From positions 1 to 61,905 of the forward strand of contig CACOBR010000007.1 of the NCBI GenBank assembly GCA_902625475.1: a stretch of 61,905 nt of DNA, given 5' to 3'. Shown here one piece after another: positions 12,001-18,373 of the stretch. Source of the DNA: an uncultured Alphaproteobacteria bacterium. GTDB taxonomy: Bacteria; Pseudomonadota; Alphaproteobacteria; Rhodobacterales; Rhodobacteraceae. The position numbers and the translations under genes were made by a program. The notes under the pieces are model-generated. The model ran no database searches and was not told where the DNA came from. It was given only the letters and a program-made list of their open reading frames with translations. Within the stretch, counting starts at the first letter, position 1; each line of letters opens with the position of its first letter.

Positions 12001-12860
12001 CTGATACATTAAGTTTGTCAAGTGGTTCTCATGCTTTTGCAACCGATGCGAAACTTCAAAATATTAACTCAATAACTCTTGCTTCAACTTCAACAGTGAT
12101 TGACCTTACAGGACAAACAGAGAGTTTGACTATTACTGGTGGTGCACAGGCTGACACTATTACTGCTGGATCAGGAGATGATATCATTAATGGTGCAGGT
12201 GGTGCAGATATAATAAAGGGTGCAGGAGGTATTGATACTATTTCTTTGGGAAGTTCAGACTCAGCTTCAGACATTATTATTTTTGACGCATCTTCTGGAA
12301 TGGATATTATTCAACAATTTACTGCAGGAGCTACTAATGGTGATATTCTTAAGTATATTGGAAATCTAACAGACTCAGAAAGTTCTGCAAATACATCAAC
12401 AGGATCTGATAATACAGATAATTTACTATCTGCCGATTTTGTCGCTAATGCTAAAAATTCCTCTCTTGATATAACACATCTAGTAGTAGGATTTACTACT
12501 GCAATAACAGTAAACGGTCAATCTGGTGGAACAGCTATTGATTTTACAGGTGCTGGTATATCCTCTTCTCAAATATTAAGTGCTATCGAGACCTCCTTAG
12601 AAAATACAAATGACGGTTCAGGTGGAGGAAATGGTTTATTATCTGGATCTTCAAGTACACAAGTTACCCAAGGTGATATCAATGAAAGTAAGTTACTACT
12701 TTTCACAGACGGTGGATCTGGCGCAGCACAAGATGTTGCTATGGTTTTATATGATGAAGGCAGTGCATCAGAGGCAAACTTCAATACAGAACTTGTTCTA
12801 GCTAGTGTATTAAAATCAGTTGATATTGCAGCATTAACTCACGACAACTTTTGGGGTTAA
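1..12860 (+). CDS. Giant RTX-repeat secreted protein (5' partial)
   Basis: The reading frame is open from the first complete codon at position 3, so the TTG at 24 is only an internal Leu inside a repeat and the true start lies upstream of the window. About 4285 residues are visible. The protein is built from calcium-binding RTX nonapeptides (GGxGxDxUx) separated by two recurrent linker types, and I saw no cysteine while reading it. After about position 12240 the repeats stop. A non-repetitive C-terminal region of about 200 residues follows and ends in DNFWG, which suits an uncleaved type I secretion signal. Such proteins are normally exported by an HlyB/HlyD/TolC-type system and fold outside the cell on binding calcium. 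No T1SS genes are in this window. An adhesin or surface-layer-like role is inference; no enzymatic domain is visible in this part. Confidence 0.9.
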   Translation, partial: VVNAGATLNAIDIIGFTATNATKNDSTDANNAKLTAKDGAGRTIDVSLATGSSKAFKISGGNGADILTGGAGADIITGGDAADTIVGNAGADSITGGAGDDIITGGDGNDIITVDSGEDKVKDLGGSSGSDDDVVVVNAGATLNAIDIMGFTATAATKNNSTNANNAKLTAKDGAGRTIDVSLATGSSAAFKITGGDGADILTGGSGADIISGGNADDTIVIAAAGHANSDVIDGGGGTNNVLKLSAGSHSLTTNANLQNIKTIDAHASGSTLDLTNQTENYTINGAGSVDDITGGGGNDIITGKAGDDTLKGGSGNDTFNVDSGTDSITDLGGSGSGGESDILKVSNGATANASNIKSFTATGDTQNLGTATLTAISTGGTIDMSSASGSAVYTIIGGAGTDNLKGDDGNDTFKIVASTEGNSDTIDGDGGSANTLDVSSGTHVLTDNNKIVNIHNITLNNSTINLTNQAEGFKITGGSGTDNITGGSGDDIIIVSAAGQANSDTINGGGGTNKIEVSTGTHTLTTDGNISNISEVIAHASGSTINLSNQTEGFTITGNNAGDIITGGDGNDIIAGKGGDDTLTGGAGNDLFKVETATDSVLDLTNGDNFQVSGTAIMNATGVTAFSAGGTTSNASTSTANIHAHSTTSSSIDMSGAGSGKFKIFVGAGTDTIKGGASDDIITISSSGQGDADTIDGHTGTADVLALSTGTHTFNDNNKLKNIETITTHSSGSTVVLTNQLETFTITGGAGKDFITGGNGVDTINTGDNQDTITGGAGDDIITGGTGNDTFNIDSGEDTVNDLTTGDVFVVSANATLNAINVFNFVATSSSKNEHATGTAKLTAKASTTSVIKMNNAGTGKYNLIAGSGTDTLWGGSSDDIITIAASGQGDADTLDGYGGTDILQLSAGTHTFTTNDNMIQNIEEVKVDTTSGSTVDLTNQTEGFKITVGGQTDSITGSDGNDIIIIISAGDGNNDTLIGGSGDDVINLSAGSHTFSDNAKLATIETINANASATTLDLTGQLEGFTIAGGAQGDNLTGGSGNDIITGGGGDDTLKGGAGNDTLNVDSGSDIITLLGGAGAGGEDDVLVVSNGATATAANIINFVATTGTTNAGTAILSVKSDNGVINMSQATGVFEIRSGAGADTLVGGSGNDTFKILNAGEGNSDTINGGNGTGDKIILSSGSHSLTDNSKISNIEIIDGHASSATTLTLGSQAEGFTINGGTGDDDFTGGAGDDTLNGNAGDDTLSGGLGGNDTFNVTLGTDTISDLLTGDILVVSNGATANATITSFDATFATRNDGAATLTAKSTGGVIDLENATVGTGTYTIKVGAGTDTITGSKGDDIIEVVATTQGNADTLDGGLGDDTLKLSGGSHTFSDNNKLKNIENFSLSTSTSTVNFTGQLEALTLTGGSAVDNITGGNAADIISGAANDDILVGGIGDDVISGGDGADTITGGANNDSLTGGAGNDTFNIDSGTDIITDLTTGDIVVISNGASLNVTGITGFVATNASSNANASATSANLTAASGTVTIDMSDSTGKYTITGGSGDNTLKAGKQDSVVKGESGDDIIVGDAGADTLTGGAGNDTFTGNAGNDTFNIDSGTDIINDLGGSSGSDTDILVVSSGATVNATGIKGFAADSGTKNLGGTANLTAADGSGRTINMSGANTGAFNLIGGTGADTLRGGVGDDSLKGGDDADTLKGEGGDDIIQGEAGADIMTGGLGADTFKVDSGSDIIVDLGGSGSGGENDVLIVSSGATATATNIVNFTATGTSTRNDGTANLTAKASTNATINVSASAAGLYTITGNDGDDRLTGGSGNDIINGADGADIISGGAGNDNISGGAGNDNFTGGDGNDTFNVNDGTDTITDLSDGDILKITAGNTANATGISGFTATSATINNSDVNKGNLAADNSGVTIDLGLVASGNGFSITGGTGADTLKGSSGNDIILGGNDGDTLQGNAGDDSLTGGAGNDTMTGNAGADTFNVDSGTDTVVDLTTNDILVVTGSATANAADITAFVATNGTKNTSSGAANLSGANTNITIDLTDALSGNFSITGGTGVDTLKGGSGNDIINGGVGNDQITGNGGNDDITGGGGDDQLTGNAGVDTFRVDSGTDTITDLSGSGATADILIVSSSATAKATGISSFAATSSTRNDGTAELTAASGGTIDMTNSAAGAYKITGSSGTDTLTGGSGDDIFVIAASGQGNSDTVDGKAGTNTLQLSAGTHTLTTDNKLKNISKIEANASGSTLDLTNQTENFTIDGAGSADVLKGGGGDDIITGKAGGDTLEGGSGNDTFKVDSGSDIINDLGGAAGGQSDILIVESGATVTASSIKSFTAGSTTKNLGTATLNSKAGTTTTINMSSAGAGNGFTLGGNSGVDTLTGSNYNDIITGAGGDDIISAGTGNDVITGGADDDDLTGGAGNDTFNISAGSDVINDLTTGDDLVVTGGSVTANNVSDFVADADTTNAGTVVINSKSTGSTINMNLSDAGAYTINGAAGVDIITGGKADDTLKGGDSDDSLSGGNGADIINGENGNDTLSGGAGNDTFIINAGSDAISDLSGNDVIQVGASGTLTANGITNFVATASSSNAGTANLNAAAGGGIINMTNSGSGNYIISGGAGTDTLTGGSGDDTFKINLTTEGDADTVDGKGGANTLELSTGVHTLTTNSKLLNIQTIKTNSSGSQLDLTNQSEDFTVEVGAGTDNVKGGSGADTIKVNSAGQGNADTLDGGAGTSDILQLSAGSHSFTDNSKLVNVETIKGHASSATTVVLTGQLETLKVDGGSAGDTITGGNGDDIITGGGGDDIIAGGAGDDSLTGNADNDTFKVDGGTDTITDLATGDIVVVSNSAKAQATGITAFVATSGTKIIAGTAEFTAASGGGVINLSSAHGDSSYTLIGGDGVDTLTGDGGDDTFKINASTKGNNDTFVGGGGTDTIVLSTGTHALTNDAKIATIEKIQTDSSGSVVSLAGQAEAFTITGGAATDNITGGSGNDIISGEGGADIINGGVGDDNITGGDGDDTITVSAGSDTITDLQTGDDLVVTGGTATANLSSNFVADSDTTNAGTAIINAHSGGSTITMTNAGSGIFDLRGGASADIITGGSGNDIIDGKGADDVLDGGAGDDNVTGGTGDDTFKVTSGTDTVTDLGGSGSDDDVLIVSSGASVNATNIIGFTAKSTTQNNSTNANNAVLNAKDGGGRTIDVSLATGSSKAFKIVGGDGADTLKGGAGADIITGGGAGDTIVGNAGVDTITGGAGSDIITGGDGDDIITIDSGSDIVTDLGGSSGSDSDVVVVDSGATLNATGIKGFTATSATQNNSSDANNAVLTAADGSNVTISVASATGSSKAFKLVGGTGQDSLTGGAGNDIILGNNANDTIKGNDGNDVLTGGAGDDELHGGNGDDIFNISSGSDTIKDLATGDDVVITGGSVVAEDVVAFTADSGTSNSGGTFELKAKSTGGDIDVSGADNTGTPSYTLTGGAGTDTLTGDGGNDTFKIAASGEGNSDTFVGGGGSTDTIQLSAGSHTFSTDSKIATIEVVKTDSTSGSTVNLGGQTEGFTIQGDAQIDNITGADGNDIITGAGGNDIINGGAGNDSINGGANDDALTGGTGNDVFTVASGNDTIADLSTGDQVKVTDASAKATANNVSNFAADSGTTNSGTFILNAASGASTINMTDAGAGTYDIRGGSSGDTLTGSAQVDTLTGNGGDDTLQGKAGDDTMTGGAGDDTFKVDVGSDIITDLGGSSGGDSDVLIVSSGATANATNIVSFTAGAGSSNSSGTVNLTTQTGGGTINMNAASGDYKINGQGGVDSLTGGGGADIINGGANADNISGGNGDDVLSGGADNDSLTGGAGTDTFKVDVGTDTITDLGGASGGETDVLIVSAGATANATNITSFTADSSTSNSGTANLTTKVGGGTIDIGNSTTGAYSLTGLSGNDTLKGNGNADIINGGGGDDNIDGRGGNDEINGGAGDDIITVSSAGQGDGDTIDGGSGTDTLSLSSGSHAFATDAKLQNINSITLASTSTVIDLTGQTESLTITGGAQADTITAGSGDDIINGAGGADIIKGAGGIDTISLGSSDSASDIIIFDASSGMDIIQQFTAGATNGDILKYIGNLTDSESSANTSTGSDNTDNLLSADFVANAKNSSLDITHLVVGFTTAITVNGQSGGTAIDFTGAGISSSQILSAIETSLENTNDGSGGGNGLLSGSSSTQVTQGDINESKLLLFTDGGSGAAQDVAMVLYDEGSASEANFNTELVLASVLKSVDIAALTHDNFWG
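3..12240 (+). repeat. Mosaic RTX array with two alternating linker modules
   Basis: Blocks of GGxGxD nonapeptides alternate with two longer units. Type A begins DSGxDxIxDL, continues through a GDxLVVS strand and an NATxIxxFxAT segment, and ends near TIxMS. I count 23 complete A linkers plus the partial one at the window start. Type B has the pattern DTxDGxxG, LSxGTHT, NIxxI, GSTxxLTNQxExFTI. I count 14 of these. The first unit repeats with a 405-nt (135-codon) period: positions 3 onward match 408 onward almost exactly. A closely related unit recurs near 9490-9900. Confidence 0.9.
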
Positions 12861-12870
12861 AACAATAAAA

Positions 12871-14979
12871 TTATTTATTTAGGCTATCAAAATTATTACC
12901 ATTTCTTACTAATTCAATGATGAGGCTTGATGGTTTCCAAAATACGGGATCTTCTTTTTCAAATTCCCTTATATCATCTAATATTTTATCAAGGCCATAA
13001 CTATCAGCGTATTTCATAGGCCCACCTCTATATCTAGGAAAACCATAGCCATATAGTTTTGTTACATCTACATCACTTGGCCTTAAAGCAATTTTTTCAT
13101 GCACAACATTCGATGCTTCATTAATCATAGCTGCCATATAACGTCGAATAATTTCTTGTTGAGAGAACTTTGTTGGAATAATGCTCTTTTTTTGCCTTTC
13201 TAAATTTATAATCTCAAGTACTTCAGGATCCTCGTCACCTCTTCTATTTCCTTTGTCATATCGATAAAAACCTCGTCCTGTTTTTTGTCCAAACCATCCT
13301 TTTTCACAAAGTTTATCTGGTATATGGACATATCGTTCATTTTTATTTCTCATTGGTTCTAATCTTTTGCGCATGGCCCATCCAATATCTCCACCTGCAA
13401 GATCAAACATCTGAAAAGGACCCATTGGGTAACCAAATTCAAAAATTGCCCTATCTATTTCATAGGGGGTGGCGCCATCCTCCATCATAAAATAAGCGCA
13501 GTCACCATACTTATTAAGAATTCTATTGCCTATGAAACCATCGCAAACACCGGCCCTTACAGGAATTTTTTTCATCAATTTAGCAAGATAAAACCCTGTT
13601 GCCACCACATCGTTAGAAACCTTATCAGGAACGACTATTTCTAATAATCTCATAATATTAGCAGGTGAAAAAAAGTGTAGACCAATTACATCTTCTGGTC
13701 TTGATGTAATTGAGGCTAATTCATTGATATCAAGATACGAGGTATTGGAAGCAAGTATACTTCCTTCTTTTACTATTTTATCCAATATTCTAAAAACTTG
13801 TTTTTTTACATTCATTTCTTCAAAAACGGCTTCAATCACCATATCGACAGAGGATAAAGCTTCAAAATCAGTAGTTTTTGTAAATCTAGAAAATATTTCT
13901 TCTACTTGTGAAGAAGATAATCTTCCTTTTTCAATATCTCGATTATAGATTTTTTCTAGATTCTTGATGCCTTTATCTAAACTATCTTGATCTCTTTCAA
14001 CCATTGTCACAGGTAATCCAGCATTTAAAGCAGCTATAGTAATTCCTGAGCCCATAGTTCCACCACCAACTACCCCTAAAGTATTTAGATTACGAGGCTG
14101 AGCTGACTTTATTTCAGGAATTTTTGAGCTTGCTCTTTCAGCAAAAAATGCATGTATAAAACTTTTACTTTGTTCTGTTTTTAAAAGTTCAAAAAAAGTA
14201 TTTCTTTCGAAATTTTGACCTTCTTCAAATGAAGACTGAAGTAGTTTTTCTAGGCAATCACCTATTTTTTGTGGTGCAAGTTGGTTTCTATACTGTTTTT
14301 TGAAGTTATTTTTTAGTTCTGTAATGTTTTTTTTGGCATCATTTGCATTATTAATAAGTTCATTCCGATCTTTTGTTTTTATAAAATTGTCTTTATTCTC
14401 AATTAAATTTTTCGTAAATTGAATTGAACTTTCATCAATGTCTTGAATAACTTTATTTATTAAACCTAATTTAAGGGCTTTGTCCGCATTTATAGGTAAT
14501 CCACTAGCCATCATTTTATAGGATTCAGGTATTCCAATTAATCTTGGAAGTCGTTGAGTGCCACCAGCACCTGGAATTAATCCTAAGCTAACTTCTGGCA
14601 ACCCTATTTTAGTTTTAAAATGTGCAATTCGATAATTGCAGGCTAATGCGATTTCTAACCCACCTCCTAATGTATTACCATGGAGAGCACAAATTACTGG
14701 CTTACTAATACTTTCAATATAATCATTGATAGTTGGTAGATCAGGTTTTTGAGGTGGTAATCCAAATTCCTTAATATCAGCACCTGCAGGAAAAGTTTTA
14801 CCTGATCCTTTTAATATTATAGCGTCAATACTTTCTTTTTTTTCAACTTCCTTTAAAGCATCAAGTAATCCCTTTCTTACCTCTATACTCAAAGCATTAA
14901 CTGGGGGATTGCAAATTGATATTATGGCTACATTCTCTTGATATTCTAAATCAATCTTCTCTGTCATTTCTAGGTTCAT
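12871..14979 (-). CDS. fadJ: FadJ-like bifunctional enoyl-CoA hydratase / 3-hydroxyacyl-CoA dehydrogenase
   Basis: This 702-aa multifunctional beta-oxidation enzyme hydrates 2-enoyl-CoA and oxidises the resulting 3-hydroxyacyl-CoA with NAD. The N-terminal crotonase domain keeps both catalytic glutamates: E109 in GGGLEIA and E129 in GLPEVSLG. A Rossmann motif GVVGGGTMGSG starts near residue 301, and LHFFSPA carries the dehydrogenase histidine. The C-terminal 3HCDH domain contains GFIGNRI. The length is normal for the FadB/FadJ/peroxisomal MFE family. No partner thiolase gene is in the window, so the thiolytic step must be encoded elsewhere. It is convergent with the RTX gene (10-nt gap) and divergent from the MDR gene. 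The start is either M1 or M5, both with weak ribosome binding sites. Confidence 0.93.
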   Translation of the reverse strand: MNLEMTEKIDLEYQENVAIISICNPPVNALSIEVRKGLLDALKEVEKKESIDAIILKGSGKTFPAGADIKEFGLPPQKPDLPTINDYIESISKPVICALHGNTLGGGLEIALACNYRIAHFKTKIGLPEVSLGLIPGAGGTQRLPRLIGIPESYKMMASGLPINADKALKLGLINKVIQDIDESSIQFTKNLIENKDNFIKTKDRNELINNANDAKKNITELKNNFKKQYRNQLAPQKIGDCLEKLLQSSFEEGQNFERNTFFELLKTEQSKSFIHAFFAERASSKIPEIKSAQPRNLNTLGVVGGGTMGSGITIAALNAGLPVTMVERDQDSLDKGIKNLEKIYNRDIEKGRLSSSQVEEIFSRFTKTTDFEALSSVDMVIEAVFEEMNVKKQVFRILDKIVKEGSILASNTSYLDINELASITSRPEDVIGLHFFSPANIMRLLEIVVPDKVSNDVVATGFYLAKLMKKIPVRAGVCDGFIGNRILNKYGDCAYFMMEDGATPYEIDRAIFEFGYPMGPFQMFDLAGGDIGWAMRKRLEPMRNKNERYVHIPDKLCEKGWFGQKTGRGFYRYDKGNRRGDEDPEVLEIINLERQKKSIIPTKFSQQEIIRRYMAAMINEASNVVHEKIALRPSDVDVTKLYGYGFPRYRGGPMKYADSYGLDKILDDIREFEKEDPVFWKPSSLIIELVRNGNNFDSLNK

Positions 14980-15078
14980 CTCATTTTGTTATTTGATTTA
15001 AACATAATGTCATGTTAGCAACTTATTGTCTTTTAAATCTAGTCAATAATATAAAAAGTTATATTGAAAGGAAGTTTA

Positions 15079-16053
15079 ATGCGCGCTGTGCTATGTACTG
15101 AATTTGGACCTCCAGAAAAACTTGTCATTAGAGATATTCCTGTTCCAAAGCCATCTAAACAACAAGTTAGGATTAAAATTGAAGCATGTGGTGTTAATTT
15201 TCCAGATACTCTCATTATAGAAAATAAATATCAATATAAACCAGATCTTCCATTTTCACCTGGGGGTGAGGTAGCTGGAATTATCGATGAATTAGGTGAT
15301 GAAGTGACTAATTATTCTGTTGGAGAAAAAGTCATGGCCATGACCCTTTTTGGAGGGTTTTCAGAATATATTGTAGTTAATGCTGATGCTCTTTTAAGAA
15401 TTCCAAAAGAAATGGATTCAGTCACCGCTGCAGGTTTTACAATGACCTATGGTACCTCCATGTATGGCCTTAAACAAAGAGGATGCTTAAAATCAGGAGA
15501 AAAACTTTTAGTACTAGGTGCAGGTGGTGGGGTTGGTATTACAGCTGTTGAAATTGGAAAAATAATGGGTGCAGAAGTTATTGCAGCCGCAAGTAGTGAA
15601 AATAAATTATCTGCTGCAAAGAAAGCAGGGGCAGATCATTTAATAAATTATTCTGAAGGAAATATTAGAGAGAAAATAAAAAATATTGTTGGCTCAAGTG
15701 GTATTGATGTTTTGTATGATCCTGTTGGTGGAGAATTGTTTGAACCTTGCCTTCGTTCACTTTCGTGGGGAGGAAGAGCTTTAGTAATTGGTTTTGCTTC
15801 AGGAACTATACCTAAACTACCTACTAATTTAACTCTTGTAAAAGGATGTAGTGTTGTGGGAGTTTTTTGGGGTGCCTTCAGAATTAAGGAAACAGAAGAG
15901 GATAATAAAAATTTTGAAATTTTATTTAAATGGTTCAAAGAAAAAAAGGTTTCACCATTAGTTTCTCAAAAGTTTTCTCTAGAAAATGCTAAAGAAGCCT
16001 TGCTTACACTAGCAACTAGAAAAGCTATTGGGAAAGTTATAATAACACCTTAA
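15079..16053 (+). CDS. MDR-family NADPH:quinone oxidoreductase / enoyl reductase-like
   Basis: This is a medium-chain dehydrogenase/reductase of 324 aa. I chose the ATG at 15079 over the TTG five codons upstream because AAAGGAAG sits just ahead of it and the protein then begins in the usual family way (MRAVLCTEFG). An N-terminal GroES-like domain contains GVNFPD and PGGEVAG. The nucleotide fold carries GAGGGVG followed by AAASSENK, typical of NADPH-dependent zinc-free quinone oxidoreductases. I see none of the catalytic-zinc cysteine pattern of alcohol dehydrogenases. Its neighbours are acyl-CoA enzymes, so an enoyl-thioester or quinone substrate is plausible; the sequence does not say which. 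Confidence 0.85.
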   Translation: MRAVLCTEFGPPEKLVIRDIPVPKPSKQQVRIKIEACGVNFPDTLIIENKYQYKPDLPFSPGGEVAGIIDELGDEVTNYSVGEKVMAMTLFGGFSEYIVVNADALLRIPKEMDSVTAAGFTMTYGTSMYGLKQRGCLKSGEKLLVLGAGGGVGITAVEIGKIMGAEVIAAASSENKLSAAKKAGADHLINYSEGNIREKIKNIVGSSGIDVLYDPVGGELFEPCLRSLSWGGRALVIGFASGTIPKLPTNLTLVKGCSVVGVFWGAFRIKETEEDNKNFEILFKWFKEKKVSPLVSQKFSLENAKEALLTLATRKAIGKVIITP

Positions 16054-16108
16054 ATGTCCTAAATTATAAAATTAACATTTCTAAGATATTTGTATTATTT
16101 AAAAAATT

Positions 16109-16579
16109 TTATTTTAAATACTGATTTAGAATAATCCATTCTGATACAATAGCAGGTTTTTCTTTAGTTTTTATTTCGATACTTAATTCATAAGAATTAA
16201 TGAGAGAAAACTCATTTTTCTTTTCAGCATTTTTTAAAATGAAATTACCACGAATATTTGAATTTACTTCTACTGGATGTATAAATCTTACCTTGTTAAA
16301 CCCATAATTAATTCTAATTTCATTTTTTTTAACCTTAGGTAATACATCTAAGGCAAATTTACTGGCAAAAGATAAAACCAAAAATCCATGTGCTATAGTT
16401 TTTCGAAAAGGACTAGTTTGTTTTGCCTTAATGGGATCTATATGAATAAACTGTGGGTCTTGAGTTAAATGGGCAAATTCGTCAATTTTATTTTGAGTAA
16501 TTTGAATCCAATCGGTTGGACCAAATTTCTGTCCAATTTTTTTTTGATATATTAAAAATTCTTCACTTAGAGAGTTCAT
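16109..16579 (-). CDS. MaoC-like hot-dog fold (R)-enoyl-CoA hydratase
   Basis: This 156-aa single-domain protein has the MaoC/R-hydratase signature. The active-site dyad is D41 and H46 within TQDPQFIHID, followed by AxxSPFxxTIAHGFL at residues 52-67. Members of this family hydrate trans-2-enoyl-CoA to (R)-3-hydroxyacyl-CoA, feeding polyhydroxyalkanoate synthesis or beta-oxidation of unusual acyl chains; NodN-like members are also in the group. It is convergent with the MDR gene and divergent from the carboxylase operon. That places it among CoA-thioester enzymes but gives no specific substrate. Confidence 0.85.
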   Translation of the reverse strand: MNSLSEEFLIYQKKIGQKFGPTDWIQITQNKIDEFAHLTQDPQFIHIDPIKAKQTSPFRKTIAHGFLVLSFASKFALDVLPKVKKNEIRINYGFNKVRFIHPVEVNSNIRGNFILKNAEKKNEFSLINSYELSIEIKTKEKPAIVSEWIILNQYLK

Positions 16580-16750
16580 TTTTGGATATTTATTTAATTA
16601 TAAACTTTAAATAAAAAAGCGTTTCATATGCAGTATTTTCATCTTATATTCAAATTTTTTTTGAGTAAAACTTATTCTTTTAAATTATTATTGGTAAATT
16701 ATTAAACAAATGTATAGTTAATATGATCAAAAAAATATTCGGTTTTTTTT

Positions 16751-18373
16751 ATGACAAAAAAATTTAAATCACATCTTCTTGTAAATTCTGAAACATATCA
16801 GATTAATCAAAAGAATAATCTTAAACTCATTAAAATGATGAAAGACCTTGAGCAAAAAGCTTCATTTGAATCAGAAAAAAGAAGAGATCGTTTTAAAGAA
16901 CGAAATCAATTATCACCAAGAGAAAGGTTATCAGCGCTTGTTGATCCTGGAATGCCTTTTTTACAACTTTTTAATATGACTGGTTATTTGGCTGATGATT
17001 CAAAACCAAAAACTTCAATCCCTGGTGCTAGTATAATCTCAGGGATAGGTTATATTTCTGGAGTTCGTTGTTTTATTTGGATTGACGATAGTGGTATCAA
17101 TGCCGGAGCTATTACAAAGATGTCTGTCGAAAAAGGCTTGGCATGCATAGAAATAGCCAAAAAGCATAAACTTCCTTTAGTACATTTAGTCGAAAGTGCA
17201 GGTGTAAATTTAATGGCCTATTCAGTTGAATTATGGTCAAGGGCTGGTGGTTTATTTGGAGGGTTAGCTGAATTAAGTAAATTAGGCATACCTGTAATAA
17301 CAGTATTGCATGGCCCATCTACAGCTGGAGGTGCTTATCAACCGGGATTGAGTGATTATGTCATTGGTATTAAAAATAATGGTATGGCCGCACTGGCTGG
17401 AGCAGCACTAGTAAAAGCGGCCACTGGTGAGGTATCGGATGATCAAACATTAGGTGGTGCAGAAATGCATTCCAAAGTTACTGGTCTAGTAGAATATTTA
17501 GCTGAAAGCGACGAAGAAGGCATTCAAATAGCGAGGGATGTCGTTGATGACTTGGGTTGGGAAAAATCCAAAATTTCTCCAATAGAAAATATCCAAGAAC
17601 CTCTTTATTCTGCTGATGAAATACTGGGTTTAATTCCACTAGATTTTAAAAATTCATATGATGTTAAGGAGTTAATCTTAAGATTAGTAGATGGATCATC
17701 ATTTAGGGAATTTAAACCTAATTATGGCATTTCAACTGTTTGTTCAATTGGTTACTTCTTTGGTTTTAGTTGTGGAATAATTGGTAATAATGGACCAATT
17801 GACCCTGATGGTGCTACAAAAGCCGCTCAATTTATTCAGTTGTGTGATCAAGCTAATAGACCAATAATATTTTTAAGTAATACAACAGGTTTTTTGGTTG
17901 GAAAAAAATATGAACATGCTGGAATGATCAAACATGGTTCGAAAATGATACAAGCTGTAATGAATGTTAGGGTTCCAAAACTTTCTTTTTATATTGGTGC
18001 GAGTTTTGGAGCTGGAAATTATGGAATGTGTGGTTTTGAATTTAATCCCGATTTTCTTTTTACGTGGCCTAATGCACAAATTGGAGTTATGGGAGGGCAG
18101 CAGGCAGCCTTAACGATGGAAAATGTAATGTCGCGAGCAGCAATACGAAAAGGAAATAAAATTAATAAAAAAGACTTAATAAAGCAACTTGATCAAGTCA
18201 AAATTCATTTTGATAAACAATGTAATGCTTTTTATACATCAGGCAGACTACTTGATCATGGAATGATTGATCCAAGAGATACTAGGAAAGTTATTGGAAT
18301 TTGTCTTTCAGTTTGCTTAGACTCAAAAACCAGGACTCTTTACCCAAATACATTTGGAGTTGCTAGACCCTAA
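16751..18373 (+). CDS. Acyl-CoA carboxylase carboxyltransferase (beta) subunit
   Basis: This 540-aa protein has two crotonase-like carboxyltransferase halves, as in the beta subunits of methylcrotonyl-, geranyl- and propionyl-CoA carboxylases. It transfers CO2 from carboxybiotin to an acyl-CoA. SPRERLSALVDPG near residues 55-67 is the conserved entry motif. GPSTAGGAYQPGLSD marks the first acyl-CoA/oxyanion site, and ASFGAGNYGMCG with MGGQQAA the second. The gene leads a tight operon: its stop TAA overlaps the next ATG by one base, and the biotin carboxylase follows. Several motif positions differ from canonical MccB (STAGGAYQPG instead of CTAGGAYVPA), so I do not assign a substrate; 3-methylcrotonyl-CoA or geranyl-CoA are the leading options. 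I see no clear Shine-Dalgarno site before the ATG. Confidence 0.88.
   Translation: MTKKFKSHLLVNSETYQINQKNNLKLIKMMKDLEQKASFESEKRRDRFKERNQLSPRERLSALVDPGMPFLQLFNMTGYLADDSKPKTSIPGASIISGIGYISGVRCFIWIDDSGINAGAITKMSVEKGLACIEIAKKHKLPLVHLVESAGVNLMAYSVELWSRAGGLFGGLAELSKLGIPVITVLHGPSTAGGAYQPGLSDYVIGIKNNGMAALAGAALVKAATGEVSDDQTLGGAEMHSKVTGLVEYLAESDEEGIQIARDVVDDLGWEKSKISPIENIQEPLYSADEILGLIPLDFKNSYDVKELILRLVDGSSFREFKPNYGISTVCSIGYFFGFSCGIIGNNGPIDPDGATKAAQFIQLCDQANRPIIFLSNTTGFLVGKKYEHAGMIKHGSKMIQAVMNVRVPKLSFYIGASFGAGNYGMCGFEFNPDFLFTWPNAQIGVMGGQQAALTMENVMSRAAIRKGNKINKKDLIKQLDQVKIHFDKQCNAFYTSGRLLDHGMIDPRDTRKVIGICLSVCLDSKTRTLYPNTFGVARP

Noticed and set aside
1-12240. Regular short repeats suggesting a CRISPR array or satellite DNA
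   Set aside because: The repeats are multiples of three, differ at synonymous positions and encode RTX nonapeptides, and there are no unique spacers.
15064-15066. TTG start for the MDR oxidoreductase
   Set aside because: The ATG at 15079 has a good ribosome binding site and gives the family's normal N-terminus; the TTG overlaps the region just upstream of that site.
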